From positions 3,539,030-3,603,029 of the forward strand of contig NW_020194684.1 in the NCBI RefSeq assembly GCF_002865645.1: a DNA stretch of 64,000 bases, read 5' to 3'. The notes beneath the pieces were generated by a model. The model saw only the letters and a program-made list of their open reading frames with translations. It ran no database searches and was not told where the DNA came from. This document shows positions 20,290 to 33,141 of this stretch, in pieces. The translations under genes were made by a program, and so were the position numbers. This DNA is from Hyaloscypha bicolor E (taxonomy: Eukaryota; Ascomycota; Leotiomycetes; Helotiales; Hyaloscyphaceae). The stretch's first letter is position 1. Each line of letters opens with the position of its first letter.

Positions 20290-23200
20290 ATTTATAAAAG
20301 TATAAAGGAAGATCTTAATTATCTAGTTTATTCTTTTTATAGATCTATTTATTTCAGGATAATATATAATAAATAATTAATAAATAATACCTAATAGCTT
20401 ATATATTCTAGTTTATAGTACTTTTATAAACTACCTTTCCCGGTTAGAGACTATTACTTTTAGAAGCCTATACTAGTAATAATAGGTTCTTATAAATCAT
20501 TTCGCTACTATTTCTATTATAGTATTTACTATAGCCTCGAGTATTACTTCTTTTTCTAAATAGTTTATAATAACTATTATATTAGTATATTCTTTACTTA
20601 ATAGAAGTTTTATTATAAAGTTAATTAAGATTTCCTACTAGATTTAACTCGGGATAAAGAGAGGCTTTAAAAATCCCTAATAGTAATTCCTTTATATTTT
20701 ATTTCTCTTATAAGTATTATAGTTCTATATAAACTAGTATATTTATCTTAATATATTTGACTAGAAAAATTATTATATAAAAAGAGTATTTATAATATCT
20801 CGTCCTAGATAGCTATACTAAATCGAGTTATAGGTTTATTAAATTAGCTTTATATAAAGCTCTTTTAAGTTAGAAACTTATTATTATTTCTAGAAAAGAA
20901 ATTATCCTAATTAGGATAATAAATATTTTCTTATTAATATCTTAATCTTTAAATTAGTTAGAAATATTCGTCTCTTTTCTTATATTACTTTAACTATAGC
21001 CTAATATAACTTGTTCTTTTTTAAGGTATTATTTCTTACTTATTACTTTATTTACCTATTACTATTATAGCTCTTATTCTATTCTTGGCTTTTTAAACCT
21101 GGCTCAGGAAAATCTTCTTATTCTAAAAGAAATCCTATTTTCTTTCTCTTATTTTCTTACTAATTCATATCTATAAGTTAGGCCTCTATATCCCGCTAGT
21201 TTTCTAGCTAGGTATTTCTTTCTTATTTTTAATTTTTCAGGCCAGGCTTAGGAAACTAAATAGACTTTTTCTTAATCTATTTTTTTTACTTATATTAGTA
21301 TTATAAGAGTTATATTTTTAGAAAAATTACTAAGAATTTCTGGCTTTAATAGTTATAATATCCTAAACTAATAATAATTATTTCCTTTTCTACTAAAAAG
21401 GTCCTATTCTTATTTTAAGAATATATTTACTTATTTATTATTTTTTCCTAAAATATATAAGATCTTGAAATTATATTATAAGAGAATTAGAAATTATCTT
21501 ATTTACTATTTAGTAAATTTCTATATTATTATAAAGTATTTCAGGTTTTTATAGTTTATTTAAATCTCGAAATAGTAAATACTTCTTAGTTCTATAATTT
21601 ATTTCTCTAAACAATAAATAATTACAAGTATTTCCTTATTATAAATCTCGTAATTATATTTTATAAGATTTTTTTTAAAAGAAAATATAGGATTATAAGA
21701 TTTCTTTTCTATTAATTTATATAAGAATACTATTTATACTTTATCTAAAGAAGTTTATTTCAAGAATTACTCCCTAGCTATAATTAAACTATACTAGTAT
21801 TAGGGCTAAAATAAATATTTTCTTAAGCTTTTAGAAAATAGCCTTTACTTTATTTATTTATAAGAATATCTAGTTCTTATATATAAGGTTAGATAGTAAT
21901 TAAATAATCTTTAAGAACTCTCGAATAAAATATTAGTAGAAATTAGTAAATTCTAGGAAACTTTATATATCTTTTACTAATTTCGGGGCTTTCTAACTTA
22001 GAATAGCTTTAATTTTTACTAAATCTATATAAATGCCCTTTCCGGCTTCTATAATAAATCCTAAGTATTTTATTAATTTAACTTCAAATTCGTACTTATT
22101 AATATCTAGCTATAGATCTATTTCTTGAAGTTATTAGAAAACTCTCTATATATACTTATAATATTCTTTCCTTAATTCTAATAAATAAACCAGAATATTA
22201 TTTATATAGGCAGAATAGAATTCGTTTAGGAAATTCCTAAAAATCTAATTAATATATTTCTGAAATATATTCGGGATATTTACTAGGCTAAAAGAAGTTA
22301 CTAACTACTTATAGAGTTTATATCTTATATAAAAGGCCGTTTTTTACTTATTTTCTTTAGTAATATAAATCTTATAAAAAGCTATTATAATATTAAGCTT
22401 TATAAATTATTTTGCTTTTCTAATATTTTAAAAAGTCTTATAAATTAATAAAAGTAAATACTAGTTCTTTTTTATAAGCTTATTTAAGCCCCGGTAGTTT
22501 ATATAGAACCGTAATTCCCTATTAGATTTCCGTATAAAAAAATAAGAATAATAGTAAGAAAATAGCTTATTTAAATAAATTCTTTATTTAGTAATTTTAT
22601 AAGCGTTTTCTATAATACTAAAAGCTTATCCTAAGATAGATTATATAATAAACTCTATAATATAATAGGTTCTTTTTTATTTACTTCTTCTAATTTAATT
22701 TAATAATTAATTTCTTAGCCCTAAATAAGTAATAATTTCTTTGCCTTAACTAGATAAAATATCTTTTAGAAGCTCTTATATTATTCCGGAGCTTTATATA
22801 AGAATTAGTTCTCTTTTTCCGAGTTAGGGCTTTTTAAATATTTACTAGACTAGCTAAGAAAACTTTTATATTTTTTCTTTTGTTTTTCTTTACTAGATAA
22901 GAGAATAAAGCTATTAAGACTTATATATAATTTACTATTTACGGGCTAAGAGCTAGTAACTTACTTATCTTATTTCGTACTAAGATCTCTAATAATAAAA
23001 CAAATAACTCTAATCTCGAATTATGAATTTGTATATTTTATAAATAAAGCTACTATATATCTAAGATTATATTTAAGCTAGAGATCTTAGGAATTATATA
23101 AAGAAAAATACGAGATTTATAATAGCTATTAATATTTATATTAAATACTATTACTTTTCTAATTATATCCGGTATTACTTTATTAAAAGCCTCTATTTAT

Positions 23201-24900
23201 TTAGAAATAATTAATATATACTAGAGGTTATATTAATTAGTAAAGCGAGAATTAATTATTTTATATAATATATATCTAGTATTAATAAGAGTTTATATAA
23301 AATATTTTTTATTAATTCTTACTAATATAAGAAAAAAGAGCCTAACTATATTCTTCCGAAATTACTTCTAAGTTAACTAATCTAACTTTATTTCTATATA
23401 TTTTTAATAGTAACTTTTATTAGAAGCTAGTTTTTTCCCGAATTAAATAAATTTAAATTCTTTTTATTTTTATTTCTATTCTTATCTAAGATATTATTAT
23501 TTTTTCCCCAAGCTACTTTTGCCTTTCTTAAGGCTATTCTTAATATTTTTATACTTTTTGCCTTTACTTTTAGCTATTTTTTCTTTTTTCTTCTTCTTTA
23601 TTTACTAGCTTAGAAAAAGAAGCTTAAATATAGCTTTACCTAATAATTATATATAAAATAGTTATTTTAGCTATACTAAAAATAAAGTCTTTTCCTTTTT
23701 TACTAATTAATTTTGTCCGGAAAGGCCTAGTTAGAAGTATTTCTTAATTATTATCTTATATTACTTATAATAGGCTCTTACTTTATTAGCTAGATAGATA
23801 AGATAACTCTAGGCAGGAAAGGGCTCTTGGGCCATTTATTTAACTAGTTCGAGTAGTAGACTCTTATATTTTTAATTTTAGCTAGCTAGTTATTAATTAT
23901 TTATAACTAAAAATAGTATTTCTTATATAATTCTTTTTTCTTTATTTCTATTATTTCTTTTATAAGCTTAGTTATAATAATAGCTTTAAAATATTCTTTC
24001 TTAATCTTATTTTATTATTTCTATTTTTCTATTTCTAGGATTAAATAATTAAAATTACTTAAGAATTTGCCTAAGAAAATTAACCTTTACTAAATTCGGT
24101 TTAATTTCTCTAGGGCCTTTTACTATTTCTATAAGTTATAGAATGCCAGGTTTATTTATTTAAATAGTTCTTTAACTATAAACTTTTCTTTTTTCTAGAT
24201 ATATTCAAGTTACAAGTATATTTAGCTTATTATTTCTTTAGATAAGTATTTGAACCCGTATTAAATCCTCTCTTTTTCTTTATTAATTACCTCTTTATTA
24301 ATCTCTAGCTTTACTTATAAGAGTTCTTTAAACTAGGGATATAGGGCTAAGTTATTTCTATTAAACTTATTAGGGTTCGAGAGGCAGGCTTTTAGTTATT
24401 TTATAAAAGAAACCTAAAAAAATATATAGAATAAAAAGGATATTTATATTTATAAAAAGTTCGGAATTATTATATATTTATTAATTAAATTAATTCATAT
24501 AGCTAGGTTTACTATCGAGTTTGCTTATTATATAGCTAGCTCTAATAGCTATTAGAACTATATTATAAAAGCTTCTTATAGCTATTAAAGGGCTTTATTT
24601 ACTATCTTGGCTTTATATAACTATTTATTTATTTAACTAACTACCAGGAATCTTGCTTCTAAATCTTTATATAATAAGAGAATCTAGTAGTTTTCTTTTC
24701 TTGAATTAGGTTCAGGAAAACCCAAATAATTCCTGGTATTAACTAGTTAAGTTAGTACTCTGGCTTCTATATATAGTTTTAGATATTTTTTATTACTAGC
24801 TTTTATATACTCTAAAGTCTTATTAAGGTATTAGCTTTATAAGTAGTTTTAAATAGAGTCTATTTCTAGCTTTATTTATTCCGAGCTTTATTTTCTATAT
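20290..24900 (-). pseudogene. Element B gag-pol remnant
   Basis: On the minus strand the RT block near 21,850-22,400 reads KTAFYIRYKLYK, IPNIFQKYIN, SAYINNILVYL (active-site Asp lost) and KYEFEVKLIKYLGFIIEAG. Integrase near 20,290-20,640 reads LSKEYTNIIVIINYLEKEVI and GIIYLFIIYYPEINRS with stops. The stretch 22,900-24,900 should be gag and protease, but it is too decayed for me to mark domains. No function remains. Confidence 0.85.
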
Positions 24901-24980
24901 ATAAGTTTAGGTACTTCTTATTTCTAGCTTTATATATATATAATCTCTAGTTAGTAAAGATAAAAAAAAGAGAATTCTAA

Positions 24981-25232
24981 TATTATAGGCCAGGCCTTTA
25001 TATAAAAAAGATTAGTAGTTTAATTAACTAAATAGAATTCTCTAAGAAAAAAAGAAAGAGAAAAACGAGAGAAGTAAAACTATATTCTTTAAGGTATTCG
25101 AGTTTCCTAAATAATATATAGTTATTCTATTAACCTAAGGAGACATATTATATAATAAGGGCTCTAGCCTTTATTATATAACTTAGTAAAGGCTATTAGC
25201 CGAGTATATAAATCGGATCTCGACTTATTATA
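24981..25232 (-). repeat. Right LTR of element B
   Basis: This is the pair of 19261-19513; it directly abuts the ATTTA duplication at 25233-25237. Confidence 0.92.
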
Positions 25233-25237
25233 ATTTA

Positions 25238-27967
25238 GCTTTATATAGATTTTAGTTTAAGCTAGTTATATAAGAGTTTTATAAATAAGAAAAAGAGAAT
25301 AATAATTTTTTTATATTAAGTTATTTAGCTTAGAATAATTAATATAGAATTATAAAGCTCTATTAGCCTTTTTTATAAAAAGAATTAGAAATATAAAAAG
25401 AAACTAGCTTTACTTAATAAAGCCTTATTAAAGGTTCTTTTTAAGAAAATATTTGATTTCTTATAACTTATAAGTTAATTATTAATAAAGCAGAAAATAC
25501 CCTAGGCTTTCCGGGCTCTTAGAATTATTAATTTAAATCTTATAATTATAGAACTAATATAGAAATAAGATATTTAATATTTCTTTTAAAAAAACATTTA
25601 TAAAATCCTTAAATTCTTTTAGTAAAACTTTTACTAGCTATTATAACTCTATTTCTTTTAGCTATTATTTACCCAAAATAAACTTATTTTCTTATTATAA
25701 TTCTAGCTCTTTATTAATCTCAAAAAATAATATTATAAAGAAAAGGTTTTTCTTTTTTTATAGATTTATCTAGAAAATAGCTAATAAGATACTTATAATA
25801 TTAACTATAGGCTTTAACTAGCTTTTATAGCTTTTTTTTTTAAATAATATAATTTTAATATTTCTATTTCTGGCTTAGAAGAAATTTCTATATTTTCTAA
25901 GGCTATTTATATTTCTCTATAGAATTAAGCTTAATTATTTTATTATATATGGCTTACTAAGCCCGGCTTAGAAAAAAAATAAGGGAGTTTCTTTTTTATA
26001 ATTTGAAGTTTCTAGAACTTATCTATAGCTATAGCTTTATTTCTTCTATTTGCGTTTTCTTAATATTAATTACTTTTTCCAGATTTCAAGTTCTTATATA
26101 TAATAGAATCTTATTCTAGTTCTTTTTTCTAGACTAATTATCTAGCTAGATTAATCTTTTATTCTTATAATTAATTAGAATACTAGTATTTATAAACTAT
26201 TATTATCTCAAAATTATATTATATTTATCTAGTCCTATAACTAGTATAAATACTAGAACTTTCCATTTATTAATTAAGAATATAAGCTTAATATAATAAG
26301 TAATAAATATGGCCTATTTATTATTAAACTCTTTATATTATAGGATAATATTAATTAAATAGACTTAATATCTAGGAATTAATTAATTATTTTTATAAAT
26401 TTGAAATTAATAAAAATATATTTATTTATTCTAGTATTAATAAAAAAAGAAATATTAATACCTAATTTATTATTACTAATTATATAAGAAAATATAAATA
26501 CTTTATTTCCTAATAACTAGCTTAAATTAATTTCTATTATATTAATATAAAATAGCTCTAAAAAGAAAACTTTCTTTAGAAGTTCTTATTTCCTTATTTT
26601 ATATTCTTAGATAGCTTAGTTATAGTAAGTATTACTAATTTAACTATTAAGACTTATTTTATATATTTTATTTTAGATTCTAGATAGTTCCTAGATATAT
26701 AACTAAATCTATTATAGTTATAGTAATTAAGATTAGAAAATTCGGGCTTTGAAATAATAGGCTTATTTATTACTAGGGTTTTAAAAGTAGTCTTTATATA
26801 AGAAATACTTTCTAAACTTGGCTTATTTGGGCCTTTATTAGCTTTCTTAAATACCTAGTCTTTCTTTTTATAATAAGCTTGGATTTACTAGTTATTTATA
26901 GTCTAATACTATATAAATTCTATAATATAAATAATAAGATTATTATAATATATAGCTATAGTCTTTTAGAGCTTCTAGGTAAACTTATTATTTAGATTAT
27001 TCTTAAGATCTTATAAGTTAATATTTCTATTTATTATATATTTCAGAAATAAAATATAGAATTTTTAGAAAGTCTAGTTCTTTTTTATAAATAGTTCCTT
27101 AAATACTTACTAAATATTATACTTTTTATTCGAGTTACTATATAGCTTTTTTAGATAAATATATAGTTCTCTAATAGTCTTATATATATATTAATTATCC
27201 TAATTCAAATAAAAGAAAATTAATATAAGAATATAGCTACTTATATAGCCAGATATATAAATAATCTTAAAGTTCTTTATCTAGTAAATATTAGAATTAC
27301 TATAGAGCTTATTCTTAATTTAAACTAATTAATTATTAAAAGTAATACTATTCTTAGTTATATTTTTTAAAATAAAAGAATTAAAAAGTTTAACTAAATA
27401 TCTATTTTCTAAAGCAAGAGAACTAGTTATTTTAGTAAGTAATATAATAAGCTTTTTAATAATAGCTTTATTCTTTTATAAGGCTTATTTAGTTTCTTTT
27501 AGCTAATTATAATAATTCTTACTATAGGCAAGAATATTATATACTTTTAAAATTAGCTTAATAATCTCTTTATATAAAGCTTTAGAATTCCGGAATAACT
27601 TTTGGAACTCTATTTTTAATAAAATAGATCTCTTTTCTTTTTCTATTTTCTAAAAGAAAGTATTTTTCCTATTATAAATATTAATGAATTATTTAGATTT
27701 CTTAGAAGACTTAATAAGAAACTCTAGTTTATTTTCTAGTAATATACTAGTAGTATCTTATATTATAGCTTCTTCTAACTTACCTAGTTATTTCAGGACT
27801 TACTTTCTTATATTTTCTTTAGTAATAAGATTACTAGTCTATTTATTTACCTGGCTAGTCTAGGGCTTTCTTTTATTCTAATATTAGTTAACTAGTACGG
27901 GAATAGCTATAGTATATTATATTTATACTTATTAAAAACTAATTAGATAAGTATTATTTAAATTCTC
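25238..27967 (-). pseudogene. Element A gag, protease and N-terminal half of reverse transcriptase
   Basis: On the minus strand the RT start is readable between about 25,390 and 25,240: NSFYKKG, SKLNNLI, and KNYYSL ahead of IYIKLN, which continues across element B. Further right (25,600-27,960) the frames are heavily broken, and I place protease and gag there only by position. The region ends at the TATA duplication of element C. Confidence 0.7.
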
Positions 27968-27971
27968 TATA

Positions 27972-28178
27972 TGTTCACGCCCGTTTATTAATACGAGCGG
28001 TTTACTAATCGGGCGCTATAATTAGTTAATTGGCCTTCTAATTAATTAATTATAGCTCTTATTAATTAATAGGAAATGGAATATAATTCGCAAGCCATAG
28101 TGGGTCCCGATTAATTAATAAGGAGGCCAATTAATTAATTGAATAGCCGATTAACTAATCGGGTAATATTAGGATTTC
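27972..28178. repeat. Left terminal inverted repeat of the Ginger-like element
   Basis: This is an inverted match to 30769-30973 over about 200 bases (ACGCCCGTTTATTAATACGA at the outer end), with differences mostly transitions. It is itself rich in TTAATTAATT palindromes. Confidence 0.9.
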
Positions 28179-28187
28179 GGGGCTAAG

Positions 28188-28378
28188 AAGGCTAAAACCC
28201 TTTAGTTCTTAGTATATAATAATATATCCTCAAGACTAATAGCTGAAATCCTTTAGTTCTCAGTATATAATAATATATCCTTAAGACTAATAGCTAAAAC
28301 CCTTTAGTTCTTAATATATAATAATATATCCTTAAGACTAATAGCTAAAATCCTTTAGTTCTTAGTATATAATAGGGG
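28188..28378. repeat. 51-bp tandem repeat, about 3.7 copies
   Basis: The string CTTTAGTTCT recurs at 28200, 28251, 28302 and 28353, a constant 51-bp spacing. Each unit also has TATATAATAATATATCC and AAGACTAATAGCT. The copies differ by a few transitions. Confidence 0.92.
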
Positions 28379-28442
28379 TAAAGACACTTCTCTAGAGCTT
28401 CTAAATATATATAGGGCCTCTGCTTCCTTTTTATTACCTAGA

Positions 28443-28498
28443 TATAGTTTATAGCATATAGTTTATAGTATATAGTTTATAGTATATAGTTTATAATA
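28443..28498. repeat. 14-bp tandem repeat, four copies
   Basis: The unit TATAGTTTATAGTA is repeated with two substitutions, inside the leader of the Ginger-like element. Confidence 0.85.
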
Positions 28499-29319
28499 TA
28501 AGTACCTACTTTCCAAGTATAATTACTAATTCTATATATCTCCTAATTAATTACCTTATTTCTAATATATCTCTTTTAATCCTTTATTTATCTCTAGCCC
28601 TATATATATCTCATTAACGTATCTATGGCCGAGCAGAGTAATATTTTAATATTACTATATCAGAAGTATATTTCTCTGGTATTTAGTTTTTGCCCTCTCC
28701 TATTATTAAAAACCCTACTAATAATTAGTCCGCTAAAGACGAAGCTACGTGGGATTAAAGGCTTGCAAAGGGTAGTAGTAGGAAAATTCTTATTACTAGG
28801 AAGCATATGGATATTAGATAGTAGTTGCAAAATCCTGATACTTTACTTCCTAGTAAAATAAAAGCAAAGAAGTACTACCAGGCTAATATTAAGTACGAAT
28901 CCCAATTATACGAGCTTTAGGATAATCAGGTATATTATAAGGAATACTACGATACTTGCTATAATAAGATTATTCTAGCCCAATATACCCTTTACTATAA
29001 TAATGCCTTTGAGGTTTTAATTACTATTTATGAGAAATTAATATATATAGGTAAATATCTCTTGAATTTACTAATTTTTATACTAATAATCTATATAATA
29101 GCCTTTAATACTATATTTGAGTATATAAGACGTATTTAGTATGGCTCATTCCGTAATGACTATACTTGGATAAGTGCCCGCTATACTTACTATAATAAGG
29201 AAAAGGCTCAGAAGAATCCTAAGGGAATTACACCTATCTAATCTTATTATTCTGGCGAGCATATGGTTCTGGATTTAATAGATTTTCGTATAAATGTCCC
29301 TTAAGTTATGTAATTTACC

Positions 29320-29386
29320 TCTATATTCCTGCATTTCCTGTATTTCCTATATTTCCTGCATTTCCTGTATTTCCTGCATTTTATAC
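29320..29386. repeat. TTTCCTGCA/TTTCCTGTA 9-bp repeat
   Basis: Units CATTTCCTG and TATTTCCTG repeat about seven times in the middle of the Ginger-like element. Confidence 0.8.
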
Positions 29387-30000
29387 GTTTTTAAGCTTTT
29401 CCTGCGATTTTCGTAAATTCCGAACCTTTTTATCTACACTTCATTAATACTATTATAGTATAATCGGAACGGAGAATATACGTAGATCTGGCAATTGAAA
29501 TGCCACTTTTCCAAGTTCGTATGGATCCGTGGGCTTAAGGCTAAGACTACAGATAAAGCTGCGGACGAGCTTATTAAATAACTAAATAATAATAGGTATA
29601 TTTCTATTTTAGCCTGTAATAATGGGAGTAAGTTTAAGGGGAAAGTAATTAAGATTTATAAGAAAAGAGGAATAAAGATTATTTGCAGATAAGCTTATTA
29701 CCCTTAATTTCAGGGCTTTATTAAAGTGGCTAATCGAATCTTCAAAAAACGATTACAGGCCGTACGAGCGAATACTAGTATCTAATTATAGATATAGTTA
29801 CTTCCTTTAATCGCATGGGTAATTAATACCATAGCTATACTAGCTCTTCCTAAGAAAAATATACTATACGAGGTCTGGTTTGGACGAAAGCCACCTACTG
29901 ATTTCCTAGACTATAAGGAAAGTACTTGCTATATATATATGGCCCTAGGGGCTATAGGGCCTATAGAAGGTATTACTGAGAGTAGCGCTTCTAGAGAGGA

Positions 30001-30082
30001 TAAAGAGAATAGAGAGAATAGAGAGAATAGAGAGAATAGAGAGAATAGAGAGAATAGAGAGAATAGAGAGAATAAAGAGAAT
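30001..30082 (+). repeat. 9-bp repeat encoding Glu-Asn-Arg
   Basis: The unit GAGAATAGA repeats about nine times without a break in frame, giving (ENR)n within the integrase remnant. It lies after the catalytic core, where a linker would be. Confidence 0.93.
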
Positions 30083-30768
30083 GGAAAGGATAGAGAGGAT
30101 AGCTTTTTTATAGATAAGGAAGTAGAATAAGAGGAAGTAGCTAAGGAGATGATTTTATCTAAGCTAACTAGGAGGATTACAGAGTATATGAGAAAACAGA
30201 AGGAAAATATAGTAAAGAAAGCGAATTCCAAAGCTCTTAAATATAATATTTAAGAGATTATAATCCTCTAGATCCCAAAGTAATATAGATTTGGTATGGA
30301 AATGGCTAGAATTCTAGTAAGAGTTCTAGAAAAGACTCCAAAGATATATGGTTTATAAGCCTTACTTTTAATAAAAGCTAATTAAAATAGGGCTATCGCT
30401 TAGCTACTAAGTATGGCGAGCTTACTATTTTCTGGCCATATAGTGCCCTTAATAAAATCATTTCCTAATTGACTTATCCTGATTTACTTATTACTAGTAT
30501 AACTTATAAGAGGAATAAAATCACCCTCCCTAAAGTAGTAGTAAAGGAGAATAATCGTGGTTTAATTATATTAGTTTAGAAGGCTAGAAGAGTATCTGAG
30601 AAAGTAAAGAAGAAAGTAGCTAAGGAGCAAGTATATAAGAATAGAGCTAGAGAAGAAGGAGAATCAGGTAATTAAGTAGAGGGGAAGGTACTAAAAAGGA
30701 CTAGGGTAGCTATAGGAGCGCCTAGATATAGTAGGAGACATATATAGTAAAGCTTTTACTATTCCCGA

Positions 30769-30973
30769 GACCTTAATATTACCTGATTAGTTAATTAGTC
30801 ATTCGATTAATTAATCGGCCCTCTTATTAATTAATCGGGACCTACTATAGCTTGCGAATTATATTCCATTTCCTATTAATTAATAGGAGCTATAATTAAT
30901 TAATTGGAAGGCCGATTGACTAATTATAGTGCCCGATTAGTAAACCACTCGTATTAATAAACGGGCGTAAATA
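30769..30973. repeat. Right terminal inverted repeat of the Ginger-like element
   Basis: This is the inverted match of 27972-28178; it ends CGGGCGTAAATA and is followed by the TATA duplication. Confidence 0.9.
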
Positions 30974-31011
30974 TATAGAATTAAGAAATAAGTAAGCTTT
31001 AAATTATATTA

Positions 31012-31254
31012 TAAATATAAGATCTAGGGCCTAGAAAGCAAAGTTAGACTATTTCTATTTTAATAATTTAGAGCTAAAGAAAAGAAAAGAATCTTAAAAA
31101 AGCCTCGGATCTATATAATTACAAGCTATATATAGGCCTATATATTAGCTAAGCAGGATTATAATATATAACCTCGATTTATACTTCCCGATTTTAAATA
31201 TCTAGCTAGTTCTAGTCTAATATCTATTAGTAATATATACTATAATAACTATAA
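31012..31254 (-). repeat. LTR of element A (right, 5' in element orientation)
   Basis: This is a direct repeat of 16208-16452. It begins TAAA where the other copy has TGAG, the G-to-A difference expected from RIP. Confidence 0.8.
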
Positions 31255-32868
31255 TATATAATATATTTTAGATATTTTTTTTTATTATTAGTAAAATTCG
31301 CAAGCTAGTATTTATAATACTAATTATTAATAATAGTTTTTAATTATATAATATTAATTCAAGTAATAATTTAATTAAATAAGAAATAATATCTTAGGAT
31401 TTTATTAATTATAATTAGTAATTAAAAGAAATTATAAACTATTTTTATTATTTATTATTATAAATTAGAATTATTACTAAAATATATTTTATTATTATTA
31501 GTCTATATTAATATTAAGCTATTATAAATATAATTTTAGTATTCTCGAATTTTTTATAATATTTCTAGTTTATAAATTATTATTATATATTATTAATAAT
31601 ATATATATATTATAAATAAAGTTATTAAAAATATATAAAGAAAATTATATAATTAATATTAGTAAATAATAATAAAAATAAATAATAAGGCTTTTAATTT
31701 TATAAATTATACTAGCTTAACTTTATTTAATAAAAAGATTCAAGTATTATTTTTATTAAATTTTTCTTTAGCTCTTAGCTTTACTTATTATAATTCTTTT
31801 ATTTTATTAAATATTTTTTTTATTTTTTTAGTATTTTATATTAAGAATCTTATTAATTTTATAATAGTTATTTTCTTTAAAATATATTATCTAATATATT
31901 AGTTTATAATTATATTTATTAGTAACTAATATCTTTAATTTTAAATAAATTATAGAAATTACTAGATATATATAGCTTAAGTTTATTAGTAATTCTAATT
32001 CTTTCTAATATTAAAAAAAGCCCTTATTTAATTAAAAAGAAAACATTTATTTTTAGGATTTAGTATTCGGGTTTTCTAACTTTATATATTATTTATTAAT
32101 ATATTTATTAGCTAGTAATAAATATTAAAATTTAGTTTTATTTGAGCCTGGATTATTTTAATTATATCTAAAACTTCTTAGTAAATGTTTATTTAATATT
32201 AGATAAATTTTTTTATTTTTAGTATTTTGAAATAAAAAGAAAAAGCTAATTTTATTAATATTTTATAAAGGAATTTTATAGAAGTCTTATTACTAGTAAA
32301 GTAAAGTAAATAATTAAAAGCAAACTTTATTTCTAATTAATATTCTTATTAATATCTAATAGTAAATAGTAAATAATAAATTTTATTTATTAATTAGATT
32401 TCTTAAATTATTTATTTATTAATAAATAATATATAATTATTATAATTAATTGCGTTTTTAATAAATAAAAAAGCTCTTATTAAAAACTTTCTATAAATTC
32501 TTTATTATTATTAGAGATTATTATTACTAGTATTTTCTAGAAATAATATATTTATATTTATTTCTTTATTATTTATATTAATTTTCTAAATATTAAATAA
32601 ATATATTTATTATAATAAAAAGTATATTAAAAAACTATTTTTAAATATTAATAATTCTATAATAAAATTAATATAAATTATAGCTAAAGATATAAAGAAT
32701 ATTTATATAGAATTTAGATTATTAAAGAATTTATATTATACCGGCTTTAATATCTTATAAATAAAATAATAATTAATATAATTCTCGATTTTCTTTATTT
32801 TTTTGCAAGAAATAAATATTATAATAAAAAAGCTTATATAGCTTTCTTTTCCTAATATATATATACGA

Positions 32869-32945
32869 GTTTAGGGCTGCTTTACTAAAATTATTACTAG
32901 CGGCTTTATATAAGCTCCGGGGCTAGTAATAATTTTGCCCTAAAC
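32869..32945. repeat. 77-bp imperfect palindrome, first copy
   Basis: The outer arms GTTTAGGGC and GCCCTAAAC and the inner arms AAAATTATTACTAGC and GCTAGTAATAATTTT are perfect; a 9-base insertion separates outer and inner arm on one side. The same 77 bp occurs inverted at 55666-55742, and both copies have TTATTTCGAATAG next to the same end. Confidence 0.9.
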
Positions 32946-33104
32946 TTATTTCGAATAGTTTTAAATAATACTTCTTAGTAATAAACTTCTTAAAAACTTT
33001 TAATAAATTATATAAGAAAGAAAATAAATTATAAATATATAAATTTATTTATAAATAAGCTAAAACTATTCTCTTAATTCATATTTTAATAATTAAGATT
33101 TAAA

Positions 33105-33108
<4 letters not shown>

Positions 33109-33136
<28 letters not shown>
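33109..33136. repeat. TA dinucleotide run
   Basis: An uninterrupted AT/TA run of about 28 bases within RIP-type sequence. Confidence 0.9.

Positions 33137-33141
<5 letters not shown>

Larger units (their letters stand above)
19261..25232 (-). mobile_element. Gypsy LTR retrotransposon B nested in element A, 5,972 bp
   Basis: The ends are two LTRs of about 252 bp, and the 5-bp duplication ATTTA lies at 19256-19260 and 25233-25237. Read on the minus strand the element starts TATAATAAG and ends GTAATA, decayed forms of TG...CA. Removing it together with one ATTTA rejoins the RT of element A exactly (KL at 25238 continues as the next residues below 19260). Confidence 0.93.
28626..30750 (+). pseudogene. 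Integrase-type transposase of the Ginger-like element, decayed
   Basis: A start ATGGCCGAGCAG lies at 28626. Further on, with stops and frame changes, the catalytic core reads WIRGLKAKTTDKAADELIK, SILACNNGSKFKGK (second catalytic Asp now Asn), then FQGFIKVANRIFKKRLQAVR in place of the glutamate-bearing block. LPKKNILYEVWFGRKPPTDF near 29,850 is typical of this integrase group. A basic C-terminal part with GYRLATKYGELTIFWPY follows near 30,380. An Asn-Arg-Glu repeat interrupts the protein near 30,000. Stops and frameshifts rule out function. Confidence 0.8.
27972..30973 (+). mobile_element. TIR transposon with retroviral-type integrase (Ginger-like), 3.0 kb
   Basis: Inverted repeats of about 205 bp (27972-28178 and 30769-30973) flank a decayed integrase, and TATA occurs on both sides (27968-27971, 30974-30977). 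There are no LTRs or reverse transcriptase. A DDE integrase between long TIRs with a 4-bp duplication matches what is known of Ginger elements; the termini (TGTTCACG) fit only loosely, so the class is an inference. It is less RIP-mutated than its host element A, with CpG and TpG still common. Confidence 0.75.
16208..31255 (-). mobile_element. Gypsy LTR retrotransposon A, RIP-mutated, split by elements B and C
   Basis: Direct repeats of about 245 bp at 16208-16452 and 31012-31254 enclose a minus-strand Gypsy pol. Taking out element B (5,977 bp with its target duplication) and element C (about 3.0 kb) leaves about 6.1 kb, a normal size for a Gypsy element. All reading frames are full of stops. 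It is the oldest recognisable insertion of this nest because both other elements lie inside it. A target duplication could not be fixed with certainty. Confidence 0.8.

Noticed and set aside
28625..28861. 78-codon frame as a small membrane protein
   Set aside because: It lies inside the Ginger-like element; a neighbouring frame reads more like the element's protein, and the hydrophobic residues reflect TA-rich codons.
29929..30231. 100-codon minus-strand frame rich in Phe, Ser and Leu
   Set aside because: It is the antisense of the Glu-Asn-Arg repeat of the integrase remnant on the plus strand.
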